This document shows positions 63,292 to 64,000 of a DNA stretch of 64,000 nt, piece by piece. Numbering within the stretch: position 1 is the stretch's first letter; every line of letters starts with the position of its first letter. Position numbers and translations under genes: made by a program. The notes under the pieces are model-generated. The model was not told the origin of the DNA. It worked only from the letters and a program-made list of their open reading frames with translations, and did not search any database. The DNA is taken from NCBI GenBank assembly GCA_034620365.1, contig JAQGEQ010000192.1:4482549-4546548 (forward strand). The letters are read 5' to 3'. Source of the stretch: Pegea sp. RAD2-039. Taxonomy: Eukaryota > Chordata > Thaliacea > Salpida > Salpidae.

Positions 63292-64000
63292 TTAGCTAGC
63301 TGCTAGAAGCAAGTGAGTCCTCAAGCACTCTCAATCACCAAGCACAAGATAGCTGCCAGAAGCAAGTGAGTCCTCAGCACCCTCAACCACCAAGCACAAG
63401 ATAGCTGCTAGATGCAAGTGAGTCATCAGCACTCTCAACCACCAAGCACAAGATAGCTGCTAGATGCAAGTGAGTCCTCAGCACCCTCAACCACCAAGCA
63501 CAAGATAGCTGCTAGAAGCAAGTGAGTCCTCAGAACCCTCAACCACCAAGCACAAGATAGCTGCTAGAATCAAGTGAGTCCTCAGCACTCTCAACCACCA
63601 AGCACAAGATAGCTGCTAGAAGCAAGTGAGTCATCAGCACTCTCAACCACCAAGCACAAGATAGCTGCCAGAAGCAAGTGAGTCCTCAGCACCCTCAACC
63701 ACCAAGCACAAGTTAGCTGCTAGAAGCAAGTGAGTCATCAGGACCCTCAACCACCAAGCACAAGATAGCTGCTAGAAGTAAGTGAGTCCTCAAGCACTCT
63801 CAATCACCAAGAACAAGATAGCTGCCAGAAGCAAGTGAGTCCTCAGCACCCTCAACCACCAAGCAAAAGATAGCTGCCAGAAGCAAGTGAGTCCTCAGAA
63901 CCCTCAACCACCAAGCACAAAATAGCTGCCAGAAGCAAGTGAGTCATCAGCACTCTCAACCACCAAGCACAAGATAGCTGCCAGAAGCAAGTGAGTCCTC
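63292..64000 (-). repeat. 52-bp minisatellite array, locus 2 (inverted, continues past window)
   Basis: The same 52-bp unit as the array at 44955-46919 but in reverse complement (core CTGCTAGAAGCAAGTGAG, then CACCAAGCACAAGATAG). At least 13 units run to the window end. It starts about 38 bp upstream (gene sense) of the RING-gene exon at 63254, so it lies in an intron of that gene. The inversion and shared variants (CTGCCAG or CTGCTAG; CTCAGCACC or TCATCAGCACT) show a dispersed family rather than a local expansion. Confidence 0.97.

Overview
The window is eukaryotic nuclear DNA from a multicellular animal. It is very AT-rich. Genes are split by GT-AG introns, many only about 45-70 bp long, and the recognisable proteins are animal-specific: an FHF-type FGF, the PRC2 subunit EED, a cilium assembly factor (CFAP300), DYRK1, INPP5A and a TASOR-like HUSH protein. 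Motile-cilium and FHF genes argue against nematodes. The close match to vertebrate orthologues, including an FHF gene with two alternative first exons, makes an invertebrate chordate such as a tunicate my best guess. That is inference only; no species marker is visible.

Layout. 1-248 (+): last two exons of an AREL1-type HECT ubiquitin ligase. 439-3118 (-): ABCG2/white-type half-transporter. 5381-6203 (+) ABHD14-like hydrolase and 6394-7389 (+) CFAP300 lie close together. 7738-10290: decayed LINE. 11869-14861 (-): DYRK1-type kinase, with an intron made of CRE and E-box palindromes. 14862-20056: gene desert. 20057-20701 (+): unrecognised 135-aa, five-exon gene. 21807-26056 (+): NET1/ARHGEF3-type RhoGEF with a 10-residue repeat array. 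27720-29501 (+): EED. 30126-30323: possible small gene. 31638-33287 (-): SLC66A1/PQLC2 lysosomal cationic amino acid exporter. 34683-37654 (-): FHF-type FGF. 38139-38620: unresolved ORFs. 40800-42600: decayed second retroelement. 44596-50488 (+): TASOR-like gene with a 2-kb minisatellite in its putative first intron. 51360-53420: LINE fragments in opposite orientations. 54490-56955 (+): INPP5A. 57656-59460 (-): LINE reverse transcriptase copy. 61329-62324 (+): Sm protein F. 62952-63254 (-): 3' end of an RNF139/RNF145-type RING ligase, followed by a second copy of the 52-bp minisatellite in inverted orientation.

The most unusual signal is the octamer TGACGTCA (the CREB/ATF palindrome), usually extended to TGACGTCATCA. 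I counted about 95 perfect copies by eye, where base composition predicts fewer than one. They crowd into gene islands (12-15, 20-26, 28-32, 34.6-39, 49-50 and 55.5-56.6 kb). They are absent from the AT-rich deserts, the LINEs and the minisatellites. They occur in introns, at splice junctions and inside coding exons, where they are read as MTSS, VTSS or DDVT. This resembles a eukaryotic counterpart of cyanobacterial HIP1-type iterated palindromes.

Most genes here are unrelated housekeeping or signalling genes rather than a pathway. Two (EED and TASOR-like) belong to separate chromatin-silencing machineries. Exon boundaries were assigned by hand from reading frame, GT/AG signals and family alignment recalled from knowledge; no database search was run.
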